DNA of 64,000 bases from JBCCMQ01 sp039179985 (GTDB lineage: Bacteria; Pseudomonadota; Alphaproteobacteria; Rhodobacterales; Rhodobacteraceae): assembly GCA_039179985.1 (NCBI GenBank), contig JBCDED010000004.1, positions 1 to 64,000 of the forward strand, given 5' to 3'. A program made the translations under genes and the position numbers. This document shows positions 42,540 through 50,511 of the stretch, piece after piece (position 1 is the first letter of the stretch; the number at the start of each line of letters is the position of its first letter). The notes beneath the pieces are model-generated. The model did not search any database. It saw nothing but the letters and a program-made list of their open reading frames with translations, and was not told the DNA's origin.

Positions 42540-43523
42540 ATGGGCGTTCACTCGACACCGGGATCGCATGGCCGGGTTCTTCTTTTCGGCGCGACGGGGA
42601 CTATCGGGCGCGCCGCCCTGGAAGCATTGCGCGCGCGCAACTGGGATGTGGTTTGCCTGGTGCGACCGGGCACGGACTCCGGCGCGCTGCCCGGGGTCGA
42701 TGTCAGACCCGTCGACTTTTCGGACCCGGGCGACATTGAGCGGGGTGGAATCCGCGGCGAGACCTTCGATGCCGCCGTCTCCTGCATGGCTTCGCGCACG
42801 GGCGTGCCCACCGATGCCTGGGCCGTGGACCACGACGCGCAGCAGGTGGCATTGGCTGCAGCGCAGGGGGCAGGTGCGGCCCACTTCGTTCTTCTGTCCG
42901 CGATTTGCGTGCAGAAACCCAAACTCGCCTGCCAGCACGCGAAGCTCGCCTTCGAGGCAGCGTTGCAAAACGCGGGGATCGGGTACTCGATTGTCCGGCC
43001 CACGGCCTATTTCAAATCCCTCTCCGGACAGATTGGCCGCGTAGAAAGCGGCAAGCCCTATCTAGTCTTTGGCGATGGCCGCCTGACGGCCTGCAAACCC
43101 ATCAGCGACCGAGATCTCGGGGTCTATCTGGCCGAGTGTCTCGACCGGCAGGACCGCGCTGGCCGTATCCTGCCCATCGGTGGACCAGGCCCGGCGATCA
43201 CGCCGCGCGCGCAGGCGGACCACCTTTTCAAGGCCGCAGTCAAGCCGCCCCGGTTTCGCAGCGTGCCACCGGGATTTCTGAAAGCCGTGGCGGCTGGTCT
43301 TCAGGGGGCAGGCGTTCTTTCGGGCCGCGCGCGCGATAGGGCAGAGCTTGCGCGTATCGGGCACTACTATGCCACGGAATCGATGCTGCTCTGGGACGCC
43401 GCTGCCGGGCGATACGACGCGGATGCCACGCCGGAAACGGGCAGCGATACGCTCTTTGAGTTTTATGACCGGGTGCTTGCGGGGACGGCAAAGGTCGATC
43501 TTGGCGATCACGCGGTCTTCTGA
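42540..43523 (+). CDS. bciA: 3,8-divinyl (proto)chlorophyllide a 8-vinyl reductase, BciA type
   Basis: 327 residues, atypical SDR fold. NADPH loop GATGTIG (18-23 region), then CMASRTGVPTDAW, HFVLLSAICVQKPKLACQ and YSIVRPTAYFKSLSGQ, which are the specific BciA signatures as I know them. The enzyme reduces the C8 vinyl group in (bacterio)chlorophyll synthesis using NADPH. It stands 31 bases after the AraC gene on the same strand and outside any photosynthesis gene cluster, as bciA does in Rhodobacter. Its presence suggests a phototrophic strain. Confidence 0.88.
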   Translation: MGVHSTPGSHGRVLLFGATGTIGRAALEALRARNWDVVCLVRPGTDSGALPGVDVRPVDFSDPGDIERGGIRGETFDAAVSCMASRTGVPTDAWAVDHDAQQVALAAAQGAGAAHFVLLSAICVQKPKLACQHAKLAFEAALQNAGIGYSIVRPTAYFKSLSGQIGRVESGKPYLVFGDGRLTACKPISDRDLGVYLAECLDRQDRAGRILPIGGPGPAITPRAQADHLFKAAVKPPRFRSVPPGFLKAVAAGLQGAGVLSGRARDRAELARIGHYYATESMLLWDAAAGRYDADATPETGSDTLFEFYDRVLAGTAKVDLGDHAVF

Positions 43524-43547
43524 GCGCAACCAGTCCTTGGGTGTGAC

Positions 43548-43820
43548 CTACGGGCTGTGGAGCCCGGCGCAAATCATTAACACGGGACCCAGCCATTCGA
43601 CCCGCGCGAGCGTGCGCTCGGCATTGTCCTTGAGGCGCGAAAACAAACTGTAGGCACCAGCGACCGCCACCGCGACGAGCATCCCCTGGGCGATCAGACC
43701 GGCGACGTTCGTATGCCGCCGCCCCCCCGTTGGCGTGAGAGCGAGCATCATCAGAAGGTTGTCGACGTTGGCGGCTGCAAAGGCAAAGGCGACCGGCAAA
43801 CGGACTCCGGTGGCAAGCAC
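43548..43820 (-). pseudogene. Truncated membrane transporter fragment, CadD-like
   Basis: 90 residues on the minus strand, hydrophobic, beginning VAFAFAAANVDNLLMMLAL, which recalls the first helix of CadD-type cadmium-resistance and LysE-like transporters, then TNVAGLIAQGMLVAVAVAGAY. Full members have about 200 residues and six helices; this piece has three and then stops. No start signal is strong. It lies between bciA and the dctP terminator. It could instead be a genuine short membrane protein. Confidence 0.4.
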
Positions 43821-43862
43821 GGTGGCCTTGTTCCTTGGGCAGGGAACTGCTTGTCAACAGGA

Positions 43863-43888
43863 AAGGGGCGCCGATTGCGGCGCCCCTT
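43863..43888 (-). terminator. Hairpin terminator after the TRAP operon
   Basis: Perfect inverted repeat GGGGCGCC (43865-43872) / GGCGCCCC (43879-43886) with a 6-base loop, extended by AA/TT on each side, located 24 bases after the dctP stop on the minus strand. The T-run is short (TTTCC). It marks the end of the operon 49716-43912. Confidence 0.65.
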
Positions 43889-43911
43889 CGTAAGTACATA
43901 TTGCGTGCGGC

Positions 43912-44976
43912 TTACTGTGTTTCTGCGTCGCGCACGGCGTTGATCTGCGCCTCGGCCTCTTCAACGGACTGGGTTAGAGCGTCAAAGATCGCTTCGCCAC
44001 CGTCTACGTTCGATTTGAACCAGTCGTAGACCGGCGCGGCCGAGTCCTTAAACGCGGCCTTTTCTTCGGGCGTTGGCACGTAGATGTCACCGCCGCCAGC
44101 TGCGAAGTCCTGATAGGCCTGGATCGACTTTCGCTTAGGCGAGGCGAAAGTCGCCTGCTGGAGCTGGTAGAAACCGTCCACGATCACGCGGCGCAGTTCC
44201 GGCGGCATGGACATGAAGCGTTCGTTGTTCATAAACCACAGGGCGCCCATATAGGCGTGTCCGTCCAGCGTGATGTACTGCAGGCCGGCATCGGGGAACT
44301 TCATGCCCATGATGTCGGTGATGCCGTTCTTGGAACCTTCGACGACGCCGGTCTGGAACGAGGTGAAAAGCTCGGGCCAGGGGATCGGCGTGGGCGAGGC
44401 GTCAAGCGCGCGAACCAGTTCCTGGGGCAGGTCGGCGACCACGGTGCGGATCTTGAGGCCCGCAAGGTCGTCGGGGCCCTGCACACGGCGCTGCGTGTTG
44501 GCGAAGTTGCGCCAGCCGCCGGTGTTGCCGATGGTCATCAGCCGCACGAGGCCGCCGGTGCCTTCCAGCGTCATTTCCTGCATTTTCTGCGTGAAAGCCG
44601 AACCGTTTGCCATGGCCATCTCGGCCACGCGGTCGTCCGCCATCAGATAGGGCAGGTCGAGGACCTGGACAAAAGGCAGGGCGTTGGCGGCACCGCCCGA
44701 GGTCGAGATCACGATGTCGATGGCGCCGTCGGCGACCCCGGCAAGGCATTCCGACCCGTTCGAGCAAAGCTGCGTGCCGATGAAGAGCTCAACTTCGATG
44801 GCGCCGTTGGAGGCCTGTTCGACGTAGTTCTTAAAGACGATGAGGCCGTCATAGTCCTCGTCGTTTTCGTTGGAGTTTGCCGTGGCACGAAGTTTGAAGT
44901 CCTGCGCCGCAGCCGCCAGCGGTGCGCCCGCCAGCATCGTCGCGATCATCAGCGACTTGAGGGTTCCCTTCAGCAT
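43912..44976 (-). CDS. dctP: TRAP transporter solute-binding protein, DctP type
   Basis: 354 residues with signal peptide 1-24 (cleavage near AAAAQ-D). DctP-family elements are NDEDYDGLIVFKNYVEQAS, the helix GATDIVISTSGG-like ADGAIDIVISTSGG, and the ligand-binding arginine in DDLAGLKIRTVVAD (about Arg182) with the following PWPELFTSFQTGVVEG. It captures an organic anion in the periplasm. Last gene of the six-gene operon with the monooxygenase module; in this context a sulfonated sugar or sulfonate is the proposed ligand. Confidence 0.92.
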   Translation of the reverse strand: MLKGTLKSLMIATMLAGAPLAAAAQDFKLRATANSNENDEDYDGLIVFKNYVEQASNGAIEVELFIGTQLCSNGSECLAGVADGAIDIVISTSGGAANALPFVQVLDLPYLMADDRVAEMAMANGSAFTQKMQEMTLEGTGGLVRLMTIGNTGGWRNFANTQRRVQGPDDLAGLKIRTVVADLPQELVRALDASPTPIPWPELFTSFQTGVVEGSKNGITDIMGMKFPDAGLQYITLDGHAYMGALWFMNNERFMSMPPELRRVIVDGFYQLQQATFASPKRKSIQAYQDFAAGGGDIYVPTPEEKAAFKDSAAPVYDWFKSNVDGGEAIFDALTQSVEEAEAQINAVRDAETQ

Positions 44977-45008
44977 TATTTACCTCCCTTGGGTTCTTTG
45001 CATTCGGG

Positions 45009-46505
45009 TCAATTCACGAAACCCGCAAGGCGGGGGATCGTCATGGAAATCGCCGGAACGTAGGTGATCAGGAATATCACCAATACTTCAACGGCGAGAA
45101 ATGGCAGGATGGCCTTGGCTATGGTCTCGACCCGTTCGCCCGAGACCGAGGAGGCCACGAATAACACCAGCCCCATAGGCGGTGTTGCAAGGCCGACGGT
45201 CAGGTTCACGCTCATGATGATGGCGAAATGCACGGGGTGCACGCCAAGATCGGTGAAAATCGGCCCCAGGATCGGCCCGAGAATGATGATGGCCGGACCC
45301 GCATCGAGGAACATTCCGACGATGAAGAGAAGCAGGTTGATGAGAAAGAGCAGCATCAACGGGTTCTCTGACAGAGATAGAATGAACTCGGCCAGGATCT
45401 GGGGGGCGTAGCTGAGAGAGACCACTGTCTTGAACGCCATGGCCGCGCCCACGAGCAAGAGGACAACCGCGGAGGTCAGCGCCGCGCGGCTGAGAACCTC
45501 GGGCAGATCGCTCAATTTCATCGTCCTAAGAATGAAGAAGGCCACGACAAGGGCGTAGAAGACGGCGACGGCGGCGGCCTCGGTCGGGGTGAAGACGCCC
45601 AGAAGAATACCGCCAAGGATCAGGATCGGCGTCTGCAGGGGCACGATCGCCTTTTTGCAGACCGTCCGGAAATCCGGGTTCACAACACCGCGCAGAAAGA
45701 TCAGTAGGAAATGCACCGCCGCTAGAGCGCCAAAGAAAACCAGCGATTTGGCCAGCGACGTGGGCTCGGGGCCAAGCGGCACCAGCATATAGATCAGCCC
45801 GGCAAGATTGAGCCGCAGTAGGACGAAGGAGAACCAGTACTCGGTCCCGCTGATCGATTGGTTCTTGTGGACGATCCGTTCGGCCTTGGGCAGGTCGTAG
45901 CGGTCGGCCATGACGCGCACCATGACCATCAGGCCCACGCCCACAAGCACGCCAGGCACGATACCCGCGAGGAAAAGCGCCGCCACGCTTTCGCCCATCA
46001 CATAGGCGTAGATAATCATGATGCCCGAGGGCGGAATGATCGGCCCGATCACCGAACTCGCTGCAGTGATAGCGGCGGCGAAGCGGCGCGAGTAGCCCTG
46101 TTTTTCCATCGCCGGGATCAGCATTGACCCAAGCGCTGATGTGTCCGCGACCGCCGAGCCTGAGAGACCGGCGAAGAGGATCGAGGACAGGACGTTCACA
46201 TGGGCCAGTCCGCCGCGCAGATGCCCCATGAGCGCCTGACTGAATTCCACCAGGCGAATCGTAATCCCGCCCCTGTTCATCAATTCGCCCGCAAGCATGA
46301 AGAACGGAATGGCCATCAGCGGAAAGCTGTCCATGCCGTTGTAGACGTTGCGGTAGAGCAGCGTAACGTCTCGCATGTACTCGGTTTCGCCCTGGCTGAC
46401 GGCGTTGAGCCAGATCAGCAGACCCGGCGCGGCAAGCAGGCCGAAAAAGACGGGCAGGCCGATGACGAGGAAGAAGAGGAAGACGGGCAGGAACCAGATC
46501 AGCAT
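45009..46505 (-). CDS. dctM: TRAP transporter large permease, DctM type (extended)
   Basis: 498 residues, about 12-14 transmembrane helices. Diagnostic DctM segments are AGELMNRGGI, LSGSAVADTSALGSMLIPAM, PPSGIMIIYAYVMGES, GVFTPTEAAAVAVFYAL and VNLTVGLATPPMGLVLFVAS. It is about 70 residues longer than the common 430 because of an insertion around residues 225-300 containing two extra helices. The ATG at 46505 is 1 base from the dctQ stop. It carries out Na+-coupled substrate translocation. Confidence 0.93.
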   Translation of the reverse strand: MLIWFLPVFLFFLVIGLPVFFGLLAAPGLLIWLNAVSQGETEYMRDVTLLYRNVYNGMDSFPLMAIPFFMLAGELMNRGGITIRLVEFSQALMGHLRGGLAHVNVLSSILFAGLSGSAVADTSALGSMLIPAMEKQGYSRRFAAAITAASSVIGPIIPPSGIMIIYAYVMGESVAALFLAGIVPGVLVGVGLMVMVRVMADRYDLPKAERIVHKNQSISGTEYWFSFVLLRLNLAGLIYMLVPLGPEPTSLAKSLVFFGALAAVHFLLIFLRGVVNPDFRTVCKKAIVPLQTPILILGGILLGVFTPTEAAAVAVFYALVVAFFILRTMKLSDLPEVLSRAALTSAVVLLLVGAAMAFKTVVSLSYAPQILAEFILSLSENPLMLLFLINLLLFIVGMFLDAGPAIIILGPILGPIFTDLGVHPVHFAIIMSVNLTVGLATPPMGLVLFVASSVSGERVETIAKAILPFLAVEVLVIFLITYVPAISMTIPRLAGFVN

Positions 46506-46506
46506 G

Positions 46507-47091
46507 TTATTCGGCCCCCGCTGCCTGGGCGCCCGGGACGGGGCGCAGCCGGTCTGCGCCACCGAAAAGCGAAATCAGCGACCGCAGGATTAGCTCTACG
46601 TTGACAATAAAAAGCAGGACAACCCCGACCACCAGCGACAGCATCATCCACCATCGTGGCATCTTTTCCCACGTGCCGTCGAGCGTCGGGTAGTACAGCG
46701 AGGCGGTGGCGAATTTGGCGGAAAACCCGGTGATCTCGCCAAAGCCGATGGGAATGGCGACGGCCAGAACGAAGCCCGAAATCACCAGAAGGACGATCGC
46801 CAGAATGTCCGAGGCCGCTCGCGGAAGGGCCTGCCCCAGCATGTCGATGGCCACAAAGCCGCCGCGCCGGTAGGCGAGCGGGGCGATCAATCCGGTCATC
46901 CAGAGCATGCAGAACCGCGCGGCCTCATCGGGCCATGGCAATGGATTGCCCAGAACATAGCGCCAGAAGACCTGAATGAGGATTGCCACCACCATCAGGG
47001 CAATCGCCACGATCGCGACCACGCGCCCGAACCGGAGCACGATGTCATTGAAGAGTTGAATGGGCATCAAAAGCCCAGTCAACAGCGCCAT
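46507..47091 (-). CDS. dctQ: TRAP transporter small permease, DctQ type
   Basis: 194 residues with four transmembrane helices. The DctQ signature is in helix two to three: VFWRYVLGNPLPWPDEAARFCMLWM, with the conserved W-x-x-E/D-x-A-R pattern (key residues Trp53, Asp55, Glu56, Arg59). It pairs with the DctM protein encoded just downstream. The GGGAGG ribosome site before 47091 fixes the start. Confidence 0.92.
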   Translation of the reverse strand: MALLTGLLMPIQLFNDIVLRFGRVVAIVAIALMVVAILIQVFWRYVLGNPLPWPDEAARFCMLWMTGLIAPLAYRRGGFVAIDMLGQALPRAASDILAIVLLVISGFVLAVAIPIGFGEITGFSAKFATASLYYPTLDGTWEKMPRWWMMLSLVVGVVLLFIVNVELILRSLISLFGGADRLRPVPGAQAAGAE

Positions 47092-47141
47092 GGCGCATCC
47101 TCCCTGTCGCGGCCGTTAAGTCGGCCTTATCGTTTTACTAT

Positions 47142-47158
47142 CTGCGGTTATACCGCAG
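47142..47158. repeat. Perfect 7-bp inverted repeat at the end of the flavin reductase gene
   Basis: CTGCGGT (47142-47148) and ACCGCAG (47152-47158) flank TAT and overlap the flavin reductase stop codon, in the 56-base gap before dctQ. No T-run follows on the minus strand, so it is more likely an mRNA stabilising or processing hairpin than a terminator. Confidence 0.45.
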
Positions 47159-47669
47159 CCGTAAAGCGCCCGTAGCTGCCGTGCGCAAACAAAAGTGCCT
47201 CGCCCTCGCGCTTGGCGGCGCGCTGGACCTCCCCAACGATGATCAGGTGGTCGCCGCCGTCATACTGCGCAAAAACCGTGCATTCGAACCGCGCAAGGCA
47301 TCCCGAAATCAGCGGCACACCATCGGCGTTCCGGATCCAGTCAAGTCCTTCGAACCCGTGGCCCTGCCGCGCAAAATGCCCGCAAACCTCTTTTTGTTCG
47401 GCGCCGAGGACGTGAATCGCAAAATGCCCCGCGTCCGCGAAGGCCTGGTACCGGCGCGAGGATTTCGCGGGCGACCACAAAACGAGCGGAGGATCGAGCG
47501 AAACGCTGGCAAAGGAGTTCGCCGTGATGCCCATGGGTTTGTCATCGCTTTGGCAGGTCACGATTGTGATGCCTGTGGCGTACTGGCCAAGCGCGCTGCG
47601 GAAATCGTGGGCGTTGTCCTCGCCAGGCGTGAAATCCTGCATCTGGGCGGGTCCTCCTCCGTCGGGCAT
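47148..47669 (-). CDS. Flavin reductase (FMN split-barrel), SmoA-like
   Basis: 173 residues of the FMN-binding split-barrel family: FRSALGQYATGITIVT, GITANSFASVSLDPPLVL, SSRRYQAF and GDHLIIVGEV. It supplies reduced FMN using NAD(P)H. The start overlaps the aldo/keto reductase stop by one base (TGATG), and that gene overlaps the monooxygenase likewise, so the three are made together. This is the partner expected for the SsuD-like monooxygenase and corresponds in position and type to SmoA of the sulfoquinovose monooxygenase pathway. Confidence 0.87.
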   Translation of the reverse strand: MPDGGGPAQMQDFTPGEDNAHDFRSALGQYATGITIVTCQSDDKPMGITANSFASVSLDPPLVLWSPAKSSRRYQAFADAGHFAIHVLGAEQKEVCGHFARQGHGFEGLDWIRNADGVPLISGCLARFECTVFAQYDGGDHLIIVGEVQRAAKREGEALLFAHGSYGRFTAAV

Positions 47670-48562
47670 CAGGCGACCTCGCGACCTAGCGCGGCGGTGT
47701 AGATTTCAAACCAAGTCTGACGGTCGATCGTCGCCTTGGTGGCGTTGGCGATGCGGGCAATCCGGTCAAGGTTGTTGGTGCCAAGGACCGGAATGATCTG
47801 CGATGGGTGGGCCAGGAGCCAGGCGACGGCGATGGCCGAGGCGTCGACCCCTTGTTCTTCAGCGATCCGGTCGAGAACCTTGTTCACGTCGCCATTGCCG
47901 CTGGCAAAAAGGGCGCCGCCTGCAAGGGGCGACCAGGCCATGGGCGGCTGGCCGTGCTCCTGGTGGAAGGCGATGTCGCCGTTGGTGAAGGGCTCGTTGT
48001 GAAGGACGCTGATCTCGATCTGATTTGTCGCAAGCGGTGTTTCCATGGCCGACTGCAAGAGCGTCCAGTCCCAGGGCCGGAAGTTTGAGACACCGATGGC
48101 CCGAACCTTGCCTGCTGCCACCAGAGCATCGAGCGCCGCGCCGGTTTCCCGGTGATCCATCAGGGGGTCAGGCCGGTGAATAAGAAGAACATCGATCACG
48201 TCGATGCCCATCAGCGCAAGTGACGCATCGACTGAGGCCGTAATATGGGCGCGCGTGGTGTCGTAATACTTGACGCGGGCATCCGCGTGGCGGCCGACAG
48301 GTGCAACGATATCGCATTTCGTGATTATCTCGATCTTGTCCCGCAGGCCCGGCGCGGCTTTCAGCGCGGCGCCAAAGATTTCTTCGGCGGCGTAACCGCC
48401 GTAGATGTCCGCCTGGTCCATGGTGGTAATGCCCTGGGCAAGGCAGGCTTCCACCTTGGCTTCGACATGGGCGGGGGAGGTATCGATGTCGTCGCCAAGG
48501 CGCCACATGCCGTAGACAAGGCGCGACATCTCAACGCCGCCGGGAAGGGTTACGCGCTCCAT
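47669..48562 (-). CDS. Aldo/keto reductase, SmoB-like
   Basis: 297 residues of the YdhF-like AKR family. The catalytic tetrad is Asp49 and Tyr54 (TTMDQADIYGGY), Lys82 (ITKCD) and His129 (LLIHRPDP); the NADPH site includes GTNNLDRI. In the proposed pathway it reduces 6-oxo-glucose, left after desulfonation, to glucose. One-base overlaps join it to the flanking genes. Start MERVTLPG at 48562; the longer frame to 48682 lies inside the monooxygenase gene. Another aldose or aldehyde substrate is possible. Confidence 0.87.
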   Translation of the reverse strand: MERVTLPGGVEMSRLVYGMWRLGDDIDTSPAHVEAKVEACLAQGITTMDQADIYGGYAAEEIFGAALKAAPGLRDKIEIITKCDIVAPVGRHADARVKYYDTTRAHITASVDASLALMGIDVIDVLLIHRPDPLMDHRETGAALDALVAAGKVRAIGVSNFRPWDWTLLQSAMETPLATNQIEISVLHNEPFTNGDIAFHQEHGQPPMAWSPLAGGALFASGNGDVNKVLDRIAEEQGVDASAIAVAWLLAHPSQIIPVLGTNNLDRIARIANATKATIDRQTWFEIYTAALGREVA

Positions 48563-49716
48563 TAGCGACGGTCTCCTGCGCCAAGGGGGGTCATTGGGGT
48601 TGCGGCGGGCACGCGCCCGTATTCCTGGGGTAGCGAGCAGGTTTTGACCTGCGGTAGGACACGCTGGCCAAAGCTGATGCACTCGTCGATATGCGGGTAG
48701 CCCGAAAAGATGAAGGCGCGGATGCCCATCTTCTTGTATTCCTCAATCTCCGCCAAAACCTGATCGGCCGACCCGACAAGGGCCGCGCCGCAGCCCGACC
48801 GGGCCCGACCTACGCCCGTCCAGAGATGTGGCTCGACGTAGCCGTATTTGTCCGCAAGCTCGCGCGCCTTGGCCTGATGCGACACGCCGAGGCTCGTGGA
48901 ATCGTGGGCGCGGTCGCGGATCAGCTGACCGTATTCATCATCCAGCTTGGACACGAGGTGTTCGGCGTATTCCTTCGCCTCCGCCTCGGTATCTCGGACG
49001 ATCATGTGGACGCGTAGGCCATAGTCCAGCGTTCTGTTGTACGCCTCAGCCACCGCGTTCACGGCGCGCATCCGCTCTTTGATGTTTTCCTTGGGCTCCG
49101 GCCACATGAGGTAGACGTCGCAGTGCTGGCCGCAGAGGTCGAGCGCAGCGGGCGAGTAGCCTCCGAAGTAAAGCAGCGGACCGCCGGTCTGGTAGGGTCT
49201 TGCCGGGTCGCTGGTGAGACCTTCGAAATTGTAGACCTCGCCCTTGTAGGTGATCTCGTCCTGGGTCCAGGCTTGCTTGAGGATCTCGACGACCTCGCGC
49301 GAGCGCTGGTAGCGGTAGTTACTCTCGGCGACTTCACCAGGAAAGTCAGATGAGATGATATTGACCGTCAGCCGACCTTTCAGCATGTGATCGAGCGTTG
49401 CGATGGTCCGCGCCAGCATAATCGGCTGCATCTCGCCGCAGCGCACGGCGGCCAGCATGTTGATCTTTTCCGTCAGCGGTGCACATCCGGCGACAAAGCT
49501 CAGCGTGTCCTGACCCACCTGATAGGAAGACGGGCAGAGAATGTTACGAAACCCCTGCTTCTCCGCCTCAAGCAGGATGTCGCGGCAATGGTCCCAGCTG
49601 GAGCGCAACGCGCCGTTCGGCACGCCCAGGTATTCGTAGTCGTCCGAGCAGAGCGCCGAAAACCAAGAAACCTCGACAGCGTCCAGATCGGCGGAAGTGA
49701 CGGGGACGACGGTCAT
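48562..49716 (-). CDS. SsuD-like LLM-class flavin-dependent monooxygenase (candidate sulfoquinovose monooxygenase, SmoC-like)
   Basis: 384 residues, clearly related to alkanesulfonate monooxygenase SsuD: PLLYFGGYSPAALDL, CDVYLMWPEPKENIKE, the active-site LRVHMIVRDTEAEA (Arg235, His237 matching SsuD Arg226/His228 as I recall them), HLWTGVGRARSGCGAALVG and FSGYPHIDE. SsuD Cys54 appears replaced. Reduced FMN and oxygen would cleave a C-S bond to aldehyde and sulfite. Its order with an aldo/keto reductase and flavin reductase matches smoC-smoB-smoA. Start MTVVPVTS at 49716. Confidence 0.85.
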   Translation of the reverse strand: MTVVPVTSADLDAVEVSWFSALCSDDYEYLGVPNGALRSSWDHCRDILLEAEKQGFRNILCPSSYQVGQDTLSFVAGCAPLTEKINMLAAVRCGEMQPIMLARTIATLDHMLKGRLTVNIISSDFPGEVAESNYRYQRSREVVEILKQAWTQDEITYKGEVYNFEGLTSDPARPYQTGGPLLYFGGYSPAALDLCGQHCDVYLMWPEPKENIKERMRAVNAVAEAYNRTLDYGLRVHMIVRDTEAEAKEYAEHLVSKLDDEYGQLIRDRAHDSTSLGVSHQAKARELADKYGYVEPHLWTGVGRARSGCGAALVGSADQVLAEIEEYKKMGIRAFIFSGYPHIDECISFGQRVLPQVKTCSLPQEYGRVPAATPMTPLGAGDRR

Positions 49717-49763
49717 CGATTCTCCTTTCGGGGGGCGGCGGAATAGGCTCTTGCGTAACATCG

Positions 49764-49792
49764 TCAATGATGTAGATCAATGGTGTATCAAT
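49764..49792. promoter_or_regulatory. Tandem repeat operator between the monooxygenase operon and gntR
   Basis: TCAATGATGTA (49764-49774) and TCAATGGTGTA (49777-49787) are 11-base direct repeats at a 13-base period, followed by a third TCAAT (49788-49792). They lie in the 92-base divergent region, upstream of both the operon start at 49716 and gntR at 49809. Probably the GntR-binding site, although HutC-type operators are usually palindromic. Confidence 0.5.
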
Positions 49793-49808
49793 TTTTGCGC
49801 GCGCCCTG

Positions 49809-50510
49809 ATGTCCCATCCGTCGTCCCTGCCTCTCTACGTCCGGATCAGCGAAGGTCTGATCCGCGATATTCAGGCGGGACGGCTCATTGCAGGCGAGCG
49901 TCTGCCGCCGGAACGCGAGCTTGCTACTTCTATCGGCACCTCGGTCGGCACGTTGCGCAAGGCGCTGGCCGATCTTGAAGACCGCGGTCTTCTGGAGCGG
50001 CGCCAGGGATCGGGCAACTACGTGCGCGAGACCAGCGGCACGACCGGGGTCTACGCCTTTTTCCGGCTCGAACGCCCGGAAGGCGGCGGCTTGCCGACGG
50101 CGGATGTCCTGTCGGTGAGAACCTGCCCCAAGCCGGCTGGCGCGCCGGACTTCGGTGCCGCGCCCAATGCCCATCGCATCCGGCGTATCCGCAGCCTCGA
50201 CGGCCTGCCAGTCGCTCTGGAAGAAATCTGGCTTGACGGTGGACAGGCGAAAGATCTGGGCGCGCCCGATCTGTCCGAGAGCCTTTATCACTTCTACCGA
50301 ACGCGCCTTGGACTCTGGATCGGGCGGGTCGAGGACCGCATCGGGATGGATGCCGCGCCCGCCTGGACGCCGGAGCGCGTTCCACTGGAACCCGGCGCCC
50401 CGTGCGGCTATGTCGAGCGCATCGCATGGACCGCAGAAGGCGCGCCCGTCGAGTTTTCCCGAACCTGGTTTGATAGTGACAGCTGCCGCTATACCTCGCG
50501 GCTGAGATAG
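49809..50510 (+). CDS. GntR-family regulator, HutC/UTRA subfamily
   Basis: 233 residues: winged helix at 8-72 (ISEGLIRDIQAGRLIAGERLPPERELA, then TSVGTLRKALADLEDRGLLERRQGSGNYV; key residues only) and a UTRA effector domain (about 90-230) ending in FSRTWFDSDSCRYTSRL, a typical HutC-type close. Divergent from the monooxygenase-TRAP operon and one base upstream of the Gfo/Idh/MocA gene, so it likely represses both in the absence of a sugar ligand. Confidence 0.88.
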   Translation: MSHPSSLPLYVRISEGLIRDIQAGRLIAGERLPPERELATSIGTSVGTLRKALADLEDRGLLERRQGSGNYVRETSGTTGVYAFFRLERPEGGGLPTADVLSVRTCPKPAGAPDFGAAPNAHRIRRIRSLDGLPVALEEIWLDGGQAKDLGAPDLSESLYHFYRTRLGLWIGRVEDRIGMDAAPAWTPERVPLEPGAPCGYVERIAWTAEGAPVEFSRTWFDSDSCRYTSRLR

Positions 50511-50511
50511 G

